Made by a program: the position numbers and the translations under genes. A stretch of DNA of 36,405 bases, from contig DATEHC010000084.1 of the NCBI GenBank assembly GCA_035279785.1, forward strand, positions 1 to 36,405. Reading direction: 5' to 3'. This document shows, one piece after another, positions 26,259-33,671 of this stretch. The stretch is from 40CM-4-65-16 sp035279785. GTDB lineage: Bacteria > Chloroflexota > Dormibacteria > Dormibacterales > Dormibacteraceae. The notes below the pieces were generated by a model. That model saw only the letters and a program-made list of their open reading frames with translations. It was not told where the DNA came from and did not search any database. Within the stretch, counting starts at the first letter, position 1. Every line of letters starts with the position of its first letter.

Positions 26259-27704
26259 ATGGCGAAAACGAAAACCAAAGCCAAGCCGGCGACGACGGAG
26301 AAGACGTCACGGCAGGGAAGAATCGTCGAGGTCATCGGCGCCGTCGTCGACGTCCAGTTCGAGCCCCGCGAAGCCCCGGAGCTCTTCGAGGCGCTGTACG
26401 CCATGGTCGAAAAGCGCCGCGTGGTGCTCGAGGTCCAGTCGGACATCGGCGACAACGTCGTGCGCACGATCGCGATGGACTCCACGGACGGCATGCGTAG
26501 GGGAGATGCGGTCACCGCCACGGGATCGCCTATCTCGGTGCCCGTCGGCGTCGAGACGCTGGGCCGCCTGTTCAACGTCGTCGGCGAGGCCATCGACGAC
26601 GAGCCGACTCCGGAGGGCACGTTGCGCTGGCCGATTCACCGCCCCGCGCCGGCTCTCGAGGAGCAGGAGGCGAAGATCGAGATCCTCGAGACCGGGATCA
26701 AGGTCGTCGACCTCATCTGCACGTTTGCCAAGGGCTCGAAGATCGGTCTGTTCGGAGGGGCCGGCACCGGCAAGACGGTCATCGTGCAGGAGCTCATCCG
26801 CAACATCGCGTACGCGCACAAGGGACGCTCGGTGTTCGCTGGAGTGGGGGAACGGACGCGCGAGGGCAACGACTTCTACGTTGAGATGGGCGATGCCGGC
26901 GTGCTTCCCCAGACCGCGATGGTGTTCGGCCAGATGAACGAGCCGCCGGGCGCTCGTGCACGAGTCGGCCTTACTGGCCTGACCATGGCCGAGTACTTCC
27001 GTGACGAGGAAGGCGCCGACGTGCTGCTGTTCGTCGACAACATCTTTCGTTACCTGCTCGCAGGCGCAGAGGTCTCAGCCCTCCTCGGGCGAATGCCGTC
27101 CGCCGTCGGCTACCAGCCGACCCTCGCCTCCGAGATGGGGGAGCTGCAGGAGCGGATCACGTCGACGCGCAGGGGCTCGATCACGTCGGTGCAGGCCGTA
27201 TACGTGCCCGCCGACGACTACACCGACCCCGCCATCCAGACGGTGTTCGCCCACCTCGGCGCCACGCTGCGGCTGGAGCGGTCGCTCGTCGAGATCGGAA
27301 TCTATCCCGCGGTCGACCCGCTCGGCTCTTCCAGCCGGTTTGTGGAACCGGGCATCGTCGGCCAGGAGCACTACGACGCAGCCAACGGGGTCAAGAAGAT
27401 CATGCAGCGCTACAAGGACCTGCAGGACATCATCGCCATCCTCGGAATCGAGGAGCTGTCGGAGGACGACAAGCAGGCGGTGTCACGGGCTCGGAAGGTC
27501 CAGCGATTCCTGTCGCAGCCCTTCAACGTCGCCCAGCGATTCACCGGCCGCGAGGGCAAGTACGTCTCGCGTGACGAGACGGTTCGCGGGTTCAAGGAGA
27601 TCCTCGAAGGCAAGCACGACGACCTGCCCGAGCAGGCGTTTTACATGGTCGGAACGATCGATGAGGCCCGCGAGCAGGGCGAGAAGATGAAGTCCCAGCG
27701 ATGA
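26259..27704 (+). CDS. atpD: ATP synthase F1 subunit beta
   Basis: Catalytic subunit, 481 residues, slightly longer than usual because of a Lys/Thr-rich N-terminus. Walker A is GGAGTGKT (166-173; V to T at 170), then GERTREGND (general base Glu), MNEPPGARARVGLTGLT, VDNIFRYLLAGAEVSALLGRMPSAVGYQPTL (Walker B onward), and the hinge ELSEDD. The block normally reading FAHLDATTVLSR reads FAHLGATLRLER, with Gly334 instead of Asp. The DDxTDPA catch loop is preserved (DDYTDPA). Strong ribosome-binding site AAGAAGGAG upstream. Confidence 0.97.
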   Translation: MAKTKTKAKPATTEKTSRQGRIVEVIGAVVDVQFEPREAPELFEALYAMVEKRRVVLEVQSDIGDNVVRTIAMDSTDGMRRGDAVTATGSPISVPVGVETLGRLFNVVGEAIDDEPTPEGTLRWPIHRPAPALEEQEAKIEILETGIKVVDLICTFAKGSKIGLFGGAGTGKTVIVQELIRNIAYAHKGRSVFAGVGERTREGNDFYVEMGDAGVLPQTAMVFGQMNEPPGARARVGLTGLTMAEYFRDEEGADVLLFVDNIFRYLLAGAEVSALLGRMPSAVGYQPTLASEMGELQERITSTRRGSITSVQAVYVPADDYTDPAIQTVFAHLGATLRLERSLVEIGIYPAVDPLGSSSRFVEPGIVGQEHYDAANGVKKIMQRYKDLQDIIAILGIEELSEDDKQAVSRARKVQRFLSQPFNVAQRFTGREGKYVSRDETVRGFKEILEGKHDDLPEQAFYMVGTIDEAREQGEKMKSQR

Positions 27705-28111
27705 AGTACCCCCTCCGCGTCGTGAGCGTCGAGCGCAGCCTTTTCGAAGGCGAGGTCGAGTTCATGATCGCGACCGGGGCGGATGGTGAGCTCGGTGTGC
27801 TCGCGCGCCACGCTCCGTTGATGACGATCCTCAAGCCGGGCCCGCTCCGGATCCAGGAGACCTATGGTGGCGAGGAGACGGTTCTCTTCGTGGGCGGCGG
27901 ATTCCTCGAAGTCCTTCCGGAACGCGTGACAGTACTCGCGGACGTCGCCGAGCACGCGGACGAGATCTCGGTCGAGCGTGCCGAGGAGGCGCGGCGCCGG
28001 GCGCAGGAGAGGCTCACCGGAACCCTGACGGCGGCCGAGGAGGTCGAGTTCCAGAACGCGCTGGCGATGGCCGAGGCAAGACTTCGCCTGGCGCGCGCAA
28101 GGCGCGGCTAG
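27701..28111 (+). CDS. atpC: ATP synthase F1 subunit epsilon
   Basis: Regulatory epsilon subunit, 136 residues: N-terminal beta-sandwich (1-85, with GELGVLARHAPLMTILKPG and FVGGGFLEVLPERVTVLAD) and the C-terminal two-helix hairpin (about 88-134), rich in Glu, Ala and Arg. ATG overlaps atpD (ATGA). It ends the atp operon; murA begins 13 bp later with its own leaderless-type promoter. Confidence 0.95.
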   Translation: MKYPLRVVSVERSLFEGEVEFMIATGADGELGVLARHAPLMTILKPGPLRIQETYGGEETVLFVGGGFLEVLPERVTVLADVAEHADEISVERAEEARRRAQERLTGTLTAAEEVEFQNALAMAEARLRLARARRG

Positions 28112-28117
28112 TAACCT
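28112..28117 (+). promoter_or_regulatory. Leaderless-type -10 box (TAACCT) before murA
   Basis: TAACCT follows the atpC stop TAG with no gap and ends 7 nt before the murA ATG. No Shine-Dalgarno lies between them. Confidence 0.42.
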
Positions 28118-28124
28118 CAGCCCG

Positions 28125-29432
28125 ATGACTGCGAGGGATAGGGCGCTCCGGATCACCGGAGGCGCCGAGTTGCGGGGCCGCATATGCGTGAGCGGCTCCA
28201 AGAACGCGGCCCTTCCCGAGATGGCCGCGGCGCTGCTCACGCCCGAGCGCCTGACGCTGCACAACGTGCCGCGGGTGACCGACACGACCGTGATGGCCGA
28301 GATCATCGGCGAGCTCGGCGGCCGATCTGAGGGCGACGGCACCGTGCTTCTGGACACCGGCGGGGCCGTGCGCAGCGACGTGCCGGACGAGCTCGGCGGC
28401 CGCATGCGGGCGACCATCGTGCTGCTGGGAGCGCTGCTGGCGAGGTTCGGCAAGGCGCGCGTGCCGCGACCAGGCGGCGACGACATCGGCGCCCGGCGCG
28501 TCGAGCAGCACCTGCGCGGACTGCGCCAGATGGGGGCCGTGATCAACGAGACGCAGCACGAGATCGTCGCGTCCGCCAACCGATTGCACGGCGACCGGAT
28601 CGTTTTCGACCTCCCGACCGTGACCGGGACGGAGAACATCCTCCTGGCCGCGGTGAAGGCCCATGGCCGCACCGAGATCTTCAACGCCGCGCGCGAGCCG
28701 CACGTGCAGGACCTCTGCAGGCTGCTCACCAAGATGGGCGCGCGCATCAAGGGCATCGGCACCGAGCGCTTGATCGTCGAGGGCAGCCGGGAGCTGCGCG
28801 GGGCCGAGCACACGGTGGTGCCGGACTACCTCGAAGCCGGGACGTACGCGATCGCGGCCGCGGCGGCGGGCGGTGACCTCCGCATCGAGTGCACGCAAGC
28901 GGAAGACCTGCTGGTCCCGCTTCTCAAGCTCGAGCAGGCAGGTGTGCATGTCGAAACGGGCGACACCTGGTTTCGCGTGGCGCGCGATCCCAAGACAGCG
29001 CTGAGGCCGATCGACACGTCGACGTGGACCTATCCCGGTTTCCCGACCGACCTGCAGGCGCAGTACATGGCGCTCATGACGCAGGCCGATGGTCAGAGCG
29101 TCATCTCCGAGTACGTGCACGAGAACCGGTTCCAGCACGTGCGCGAGCTTGCGAAGATGGGCGCCGGGATCACGGTCGAGGGTCGCCTGCACGCGATCGT
29201 CCATGGCCCGTGCAGGCTCCACGGCACAGAGGTGGGCATCCCCGACATCCGCTCCGGCGCCGCCCTTGTCATCGCCGGCCTTTGCGCCGAAGGCGACACT
29301 GTGCTTCGCAACGCCTGGCACGTCGAGCGCGGCTACGAGGACATGGTCGGCAAGCTCGCGTCGGTCGGCGCGCGGATCAAGAGCGTCGGTGTCGGGTCGG
29401 ATCCATCGAGCTTGAACTTCACTTACGAATGA
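28125..29432 (+). CDS. murA: UDP-N-acetylglucosamine 1-carboxyvinyltransferase
   Basis: First committed enzyme of peptidoglycan synthesis, transferring enolpyruvate from PEP to UDP-GlcNAc in the cytoplasm. The 435 residues form the inside-out alpha/beta barrel of the EPT family. SGSKNAALP (23-31) carries the catalytic Lys-Asn pair, PDYLEAGTYAIAAAA and FPTDLQAQYMALM (with the catalytic Asp) are conserved. The loop normally reading PGGCAIGARP reads PGGDDIGARR, so Asp119 sits at the PEP-binding Cys (Cys115 in E. coli), as in mycobacteria and chlamydiae. Such enzymes are active but fosfomycin-insensitive. The stop overlaps mreB (ATGA). Confidence 0.96.
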   Translation: MTARDRALRITGGAELRGRICVSGSKNAALPEMAAALLTPERLTLHNVPRVTDTTVMAEIIGELGGRSEGDGTVLLDTGGAVRSDVPDELGGRMRATIVLLGALLARFGKARVPRPGGDDIGARRVEQHLRGLRQMGAVINETQHEIVASANRLHGDRIVFDLPTVTGTENILLAAVKAHGRTEIFNAAREPHVQDLCRLLTKMGARIKGIGTERLIVEGSRELRGAEHTVVPDYLEAGTYAIAAAAAGGDLRIECTQAEDLLVPLLKLEQAGVHVETGDTWFRVARDPKTALRPIDTSTWTYPGFPTDLQAQYMALMTQADGQSVISEYVHENRFQHVRELAKMGAGITVEGRLHAIVHGPCRLHGTEVGIPDIRSGAALVIAGLCAEGDTVLRNAWHVERGYEDMVGKLASVGARIKSVGVGSDPSSLNFTYE

Positions 29433-30442
29433 CCCTTCTGTCCAAAAAGATCGGCATCGACCTCGGCACCTCGACGGTGCTGATCTACGTCAAGGGCGAG
29501 GGCATCGTCGTCAACGAACCGTCGCTCGTCGCCGTCAACCGCGACGGGACTCGCATCCTCGCCATCGGGCAGCAGGCATTCGAAATGGTCGGGCGCGCTC
29601 CTGAGGCGATCCAGGTCGTGCGGCCGATGCGCGAGGGCGTCATCGCCGACTTCGTGGTCACCGAGGGCATGCTCCACCACCTCATCGGGAAGGTGCAGGG
29701 CCGGCAGCGGCTGTTCAAGCCCGAGATCATGGTGTGCGTTCCCTCGGGCGTGACGTCGGTCGAACGTCGCGCGGTGACCGAGGCGGCGATCTCTGCCGGC
29801 GCGCGCCAGGCGTGGTTGATCGACGAGCCGCTTGCCGCGGCCATCGGCGCGGGATTGCCGATCGCCGAACCGCGCGGAAACGCCGTGTGCGATATCGGCG
29901 GGGGTACCACCGAGGTTGCCGTGATCTCGCTGTCCGGCATGGTGGTGGCGCACTCGATCCGCGTTGGCGGCAACCGCTTCGACGACGCCATCGCGTCCTA
30001 TCTCAAGCGCCGGCACAACCTCCTCATCGGTGAGCGCATGGCCGAGGAGGCGAAGATCGCCGCGGGGTCGGCGGTATCGATGAAGGAGCCGCTGTTCACC
30101 GACGTGCGCGGTCGAGACATCGTCACCGGCCTGCCCAAGAACGTGCGCGTCTCCTCCAACGACCTCGCCGAGGCCGTCCAGGAGCCGCTGCGGCTGATCG
30201 TCGGCGCGATTCGCGACGTGCTCGAGGAGACGCCGCCCGAGCTCGCCGCCGACATCTTCGACCGCGGGATCGTGCTGTCAGGCGGCGGCGCTCAGCTGCG
30301 CGGGCTCGACCGCTACATCTCGATGCATACGGGCGTGCCGGCCGTTATAGCCGAGGAGCCGCAAACCTCCGTCGTGCGCGGAACCGGGCTCGCGCTCGAA
30401 AACTTCGAAGTCCTGAAACGAAACCAGTCGTACCTTCGCTAA
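29429..30442 (+). CDS. mreB: Rod shape-determining protein MreB/Mbl-like
   Basis: Bacterial actin homologue that orients cell-wall synthesis along the cell side. From ATG 29429, 337 residues. Phosphate-1 loop GIDLGTSTVLIYVKGEG (9-25), phosphate-2 CDIGGGTTEVAVISL, adenosine motif VLSGGGAQLRGLD and the hydrophobic membrane-binding face are all seen. It starts in an ATGA overlap with murA. No mreC or mreD follows; a glycosyltransferase does. This solitary murA-mreB pair resembles the murAA...mbl region of Bacillus. A longer open frame starting at 28889 is not coding. Confidence 0.94.
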   Translation: MTLLSKKIGIDLGTSTVLIYVKGEGIVVNEPSLVAVNRDGTRILAIGQQAFEMVGRAPEAIQVVRPMREGVIADFVVTEGMLHHLIGKVQGRQRLFKPEIMVCVPSGVTSVERRAVTEAAISAGARQAWLIDEPLAAAIGAGLPIAEPRGNAVCDIGGGTTEVAVISLSGMVVAHSIRVGGNRFDDAIASYLKRRHNLLIGERMAEEAKIAAGSAVSMKEPLFTDVRGRDIVTGLPKNVRVSSNDLAEAVQEPLRLIVGAIRDVLEETPPELAADIFDRGIVLSGGGAQLRGLDRYISMHTGVPAVIAEEPQTSVVRGTGLALENFEVLKRNQSYLR

Positions 30443-30528
30443 CTCACCTCGACGTCGTCGTCGACGGATCGGGCCTCGAGCGCCCGCGCGCCGGGGTCGG
30501 CGTCTATACGTCGCAGATCCTGCGGGTC

Positions 30529-31527
30529 ATGGCGGTGCAGCGCCCGGACAGCCACCTCATCGTCTTCGGCCCGCGACGCGCGGTGGCCTACGCGCCGAAC
30601 ACGGACTACCGGCTTGCGCCGCAAACCAGGTTCATCGGCCGGCACCTGCAGTGGCCCGCGGAGATCCGGCGCATGAAGCCGGACGTGTACTTCGGACCGG
30701 CCGGCGCGCTGCCGCTGGGCCGGATCGGCACGCCGTCCGCGATCACTGTGCACGACCTCGCGATCTACCGCAACCCGCGCTGGTTTCCGGCCCGCCAGCC
30801 TCTGAGCACGAGAATCGTGGTGCCCCGGTCGGTGCTGCGCGCGCGTGTCCTCATTGCGGTGTCCGAGTCGACGGCTCGCGACATCCAGGAATTCTTCGGG
30901 CTGGATCGAAGCAGGATCCACGTTGTGCCCCACGGCGTCTCGCCCAAGCTCCGGCCGATGAGCGCCGAGGAAAGGACCGAAGCCCGCGCACGGCTGGCGC
31001 TGCCCGAGCGCTTCATCCTCTTCGTCAGCACGGTCGAGCCGCGCAAGAACCTCGAAACCCTGCTCGACGCCTGGGTGCTGATGCGCGACCGGCCCGACCT
31101 GGTCATCGTCGGCTCGTGGGGTTGGCGCTACGAGGCGATCAAGGAGAAGATGGAGCGCCTCGGGCCGCGGCTGCACCACCGCGAGTCCGTCGAGCCCGAC
31201 GAGCTGCCGGCGTACTACAACCTCGCACGGGTTCTCGCCCACCCGGCTTGGTATGAAGGGTTCGGCCTCCCGCCCCTGGAGGCGATGGCTTGCGGCACAC
31301 CGGTCGTGGTCTCTGACACCTCGAGCCTGCCGGAGCTGGTCCAGGACGCCGGGCTGGTCGTTCCTGCCGGAGATGCCGAGGCTTGGCGCAAAGCCCTCGA
31401 GCGCGTCCTCGACGACACCGAGCTTGCCGCCGACCTGCGACACAAGGGAATCCTCCGAGCCGCGCAGTTCAGCTGGGACCGCGCCGGCAGCCTGACCTGG
31501 CGCGCCCTCGACGAAGCCGTCACCTAG
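30529..31527 (+). CDS. GT4-family glycosyltransferase (start uncertain, N-terminus may be longer)
   Basis: Retaining GT-B glycosyltransferase, 332 residues from the first standard start. The C-terminal nucleotide-sugar domain is clear: FVSTVEPRKNLETLLDAW, HPAWYEGFGLPPLEAMACGTPVVVSD (GT4 E-x7-E) and LPELVQDAGLVV. Upstream of ATG 30529 the same frame stays open and encodes LDVVVDGSGL...GVGVYTSQIL (from about 30445), which is the expected first strand and glycine loop of this family (compare VDVNPATREVVTGTERYTRE in the minus-strand neighbour). No ATG, GTG or TTG is found for that part, although the mreB stop (30440-30442) directly abuts it. The true start may be non-standard, or a base may be wrong. 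Likely co-transcribed with mreB. Confidence 0.85.
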   Translation: MAVQRPDSHLIVFGPRRAVAYAPNTDYRLAPQTRFIGRHLQWPAEIRRMKPDVYFGPAGALPLGRIGTPSAITVHDLAIYRNPRWFPARQPLSTRIVVPRSVLRARVLIAVSESTARDIQEFFGLDRSRIHVVPHGVSPKLRPMSAEERTEARARLALPERFILFVSTVEPRKNLETLLDAWVLMRDRPDLVIVGSWGWRYEAIKEKMERLGPRLHHRESVEPDELPAYYNLARVLAHPAWYEGFGLPPLEAMACGTPVVVSDTSSLPELVQDAGLVVPAGDAEAWRKALERVLDDTELAADLRHKGILRAAQFSWDRAGSLTWRALDEAVT

Positions 31528-31533
31528 GGGGGC

Positions 31534-31584
31534 GCGGCGGCAGCTGGCTCTGCCAGTGCCGCCGCACGGGGGCATGCTCCCCCG
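31534..31584. other. Strong hairpins between convergent glycosyltransferase genes
   Basis: First hairpin: GCGGCGGCA / TGCCGCCGC plus inner CTGGC / GCCAG with loop TCT and one bulged G (31534-31565). Second: CGGGGG-CATGCT-CCCCCG (31567-31584). They lie between the ends of the two convergent GT4 genes and have no U-tract on either strand downstream of the stem, so they are structural barriers or repeats rather than classic terminators. Confidence 0.55.
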
Positions 31585-32655
31585 CTAAAAAACGAGCTCT
31601 TTGATAACCGCGGCGACGCCGATCGCGGTGGCGTCCCAGGTGAACTTACGGGCGCGGGCGCGGGCGAGCTTGGCGAGGTCGGTGCGGAGCGCCTGATCGG
31701 TCATTGCGGCGTCCAGGATGCTCGCCAGCTGGTCGGGCGTCGCCGACGGGTCGAAATAGACGACGGCCTCGCCGCCAACCTCGGGCAGCGACGACGCACG
31801 AGCCGCAACGACGACCTTGCCGCGGACCATCGCCTCGAGGACGGGAAGGCCGAACCCTTCGTAGAGGCTCGGCACCACCACCGCCGCGGCACGTTTGTAG
31901 AGAAGCTCCAGCACAGGCTGCGAGACGCGGCCGAGCACCCGGACCTGGGTCGAGTTCCGCAGCCGATCGGACAGCCCGCTGTCCATCTCGGGGCCGGCGA
32001 CGACGAGCGTCACGCCTTCCAGCTTCTCGACGGCCGCGAGCGCGGCGGCCTGGTTCTTGCGCTTCTCGACGCGGCCGACCTGTAGGACGAAAGGCTCATT
32101 GATTCCGAGCTCCTGGAGGCGCGAGACTGGCGCCGGAGTGACCGATGGAGGGCTGATGCCGAGGGGCACCACGCGTACCCGCTCGGGCTTGACGCCGTAC
32201 AGCTCGACCAGGTCGTCCTTGGTCGACTCGGACACGGTGATCAGGAGGCGGCATCGCGCGGCTGCCCACCGCGTGGTCGTTCGCAGATACGTGCGGTCCG
32301 CGATGCCGTACGCCTCGGGGTGTCGCTCGAACGCAAGGTCGTGGACGACGGTGAGCACCCTGCCGGGCCAGGCGAATGGGATGACGTGTCCCGGCACGAA
32401 CAGCAGGTCGGGGCGCTCGCCCGCCAGCGCGATGGGCAGCCGTACCTGCGACCAGAGTCGTGGAAACGGCACCACCATGACGTCCACGCCGACATCTTCT
32501 TTGGGCCGCCGTGCGAAGAAGCGCCAGCGCAGCTCGGGGGCGGCTCTGGGCAGTCGCGCGCACACCTCGCGCGTGTATCTCTCCGTCCCCGTAACCACCT
32601 CGCGGGTCGCCGGGTTGACATCCACGGCAATGGTTCGAAGCGCCCCTTCCCTCAC
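31585..32655 (-). CDS. GT4-family glycosyltransferase
   Basis: Second retaining GT-B glycosyltransferase, 356 residues, on the opposite strand. N-terminal block RTIAVDVNPATREVVTGTERYTREV, then VHDLAFERHPEAY, ITVSESTKDDLVELYGV and the C-terminal signature VPSLYEGFGLPVLEAMVRGKVVVAA with SSLPEVGGEAVVYFDP. These match the DUF1972/mannosyltransferase-like GT4 branch used in capsule or O-antigen assembly. Start GTG at 32655 is 27 bp from the divergent deacetylase start. Convergent with the other GT4 gene. Donor and acceptor unknown. Confidence 0.92.
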   Translation of the reverse strand: MREGALRTIAVDVNPATREVVTGTERYTREVCARLPRAAPELRWRFFARRPKEDVGVDVMVVPFPRLWSQVRLPIALAGERPDLLFVPGHVIPFAWPGRVLTVVHDLAFERHPEAYGIADRTYLRTTTRWAAARCRLLITVSESTKDDLVELYGVKPERVRVVPLGISPPSVTPAPVSRLQELGINEPFVLQVGRVEKRKNQAAALAAVEKLEGVTLVVAGPEMDSGLSDRLRNSTQVRVLGRVSQPVLELLYKRAAAVVVPSLYEGFGLPVLEAMVRGKVVVAARASSLPEVGGEAVVYFDPSATPDQLASILDAAMTDQALRTDLAKLARARARKFTWDATAIGVAAVIKELVF

Positions 32656-32669
32656 CTTTTGTCCGACCT

Positions 32670-32676
32670 TAAGCTA
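32670..32676. promoter_or_regulatory. Overlapping divergent -10 boxes
   Basis: On the + strand TAAGCT (32670-32675) ends 7 nt before the deacetylase GTG. On the minus strand the same bases read TAGCTT (32676-32671), 15 nt before the GT4 GTG. Only 27 bp separate the two start codons, so both promoters must fit here. Confidence 0.4.
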
Positions 32677-32682
32677 ACGGCC

Positions 32683-33612
32683 GTGAAGGTCGTTGCCGCC
32701 CGCGTCGTTATGGCAACGCTGCTGGCTGTGAGCATCGGCTTCCTTCTCCAGGCTCAGGACTCGACGGCGCCCGCCGCATCCATCGTTGCCGCCACGGCGC
32801 TGCAGGCCGCGCCCGTTCTCACCGCCCAGGGTTCGGACGGCCGCGAGTACTTCTACAAGCGCCACGAGGTGGTGCCGGTCGGCGCGAGCACGATCCGGCT
32901 ACCCATCCTCATGTACCACTACGTCCGGACCCCGCCGTCGATGAGGACGGACATGCTCGGCTTCCGCCTGTCCGTATCGCCGCAGGACTTCCAGGAACAG
33001 ATGGACTGGCTGCTGGCGAACCGCTACCACCCGGTGACCTTCGACCAGGTGCGGGCTTACTTCGCCGGCCGCTCACCGCTCCCTTCGAGGCCGGTGGTGA
33101 TCACCCTTGACGACGGCTACGCGGACCTGTACACGACCGCGTTTCCGATCCTCCAGGCGCACGGTTTTGCCGCGGTCGCCTACGTCGTCAGCGGCTTCGT
33201 CGACCGCGACCGCTACGTGACCCGCCAGCAAGTGCTGCAGATGGATCGCGCGGGCATCGAGATCGCATCCCACACCGTCGATCACGCGGACATGCAGCAC
33301 GCCAGCTGGGGGACGGCGACGTATCAACTCGCCCAGTCGAAACGCTGGCTGGAGGCGTTGCTCGGCCACCCGGTGGTCGACTTCGCCTATCCGTCGGGCC
33401 GCCACAGCGCGCAGACGATCCAGCTTCTCGGCCAGTTCGGCTACGACACGGCGGTGATCGAAGATGGTTCGATGATGCACAGCCGTGCGGACCGCTACCT
33501 GTGGGGACGCGTTCGTGTGGGTGGGGGAGAGTCGATGCACGACTTCATTGCCAGCCTCGGTCCTTCGATGCCGACGGTGACCGTCTCGAGCCTCGACGTC
33601 GAGCCCTCCTGA
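32683..33612 (+). CDS. Polysaccharide deacetylase (CE4)
   Basis: Secreted or membrane-anchored metal-dependent deacetylase acting on N- or O-acetylated glycans such as peptidoglycan or surface polymer. From GTG 32683, 309 residues: N-terminal signal/anchor (about 5-25, AARVVMATLLAVSIGFLLQ), a short linker, then the NodB fold (about 70-300). Motifs: ILMYHYV, catalytic Asp pair in ITLDDGYAD (Asp143, Asp144), metal ligands in SHTVDH (His197, His201) and FAYPSGRHS. An upstream extension to 32320 would run over the divergent GT4 gene and lacks homology. Confidence 0.92.
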   Translation: MKVVAARVVMATLLAVSIGFLLQAQDSTAPAASIVAATALQAAPVLTAQGSDGREYFYKRHEVVPVGASTIRLPILMYHYVRTPPSMRTDMLGFRLSVSPQDFQEQMDWLLANRYHPVTFDQVRAYFAGRSPLPSRPVVITLDDGYADLYTTAFPILQAHGFAAVAYVVSGFVDRDRYVTRQQVLQMDRAGIEIASHTVDHADMQHASWGTATYQLAQSKRWLEALLGHPVVDFAYPSGRHSAQTIQLLGQFGYDTAVIEDGSMMHSRADRYLWGRVRVGGGESMHDFIASLGPSMPTVTVSSLDVEPS

Positions 33613-33633
33613 GCGCTTGACCGTCTTAGGGGC

Positions 33634-33671
33634 CCCCACGAAATCCAGGCGAAGCCTCCGATTTCGTGGGG
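33634..33671. repeat. 38-nt palindromic element, copy B (deacetylase/wecG junction)
   Basis: Perfect 12-bp arms CCCCACGAAATC (33634-33645) and GATTTCGTGGGG (33660-33671), with the inner stem AGGC-GAA-GCCT (33647-33657). Same length and core as copy A at 14896-14933. The wecG GTG (33666-33668) is inside the right arm. Confidence 0.78.

Noticed and set aside
28889..29428. Upstream extension of the mreB frame
   Set aside because: Runs across the 3' half of murA; MreB homology begins exactly at ATG 29429.
28125..29432. Assignment as EPSP synthase (AroA) instead of MurA
   Set aside because: SGSKNAALP, PGGDDIGARR and PTDLQAQYMAL are MurA-type; position next to mreB also fits.
32320..32682. Upstream extension of the deacetylase frame
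   Set aside because: Antisense to the divergent GT4 gene; the signal anchor begins right after GTG 32683.
33617..33645. TTGACC with a 17-nt spacer to GAAATC as a sigma-70 promoter for wecG
   Set aside because: The -10 match is poor and lies in the palindrome arm; not enough to call.
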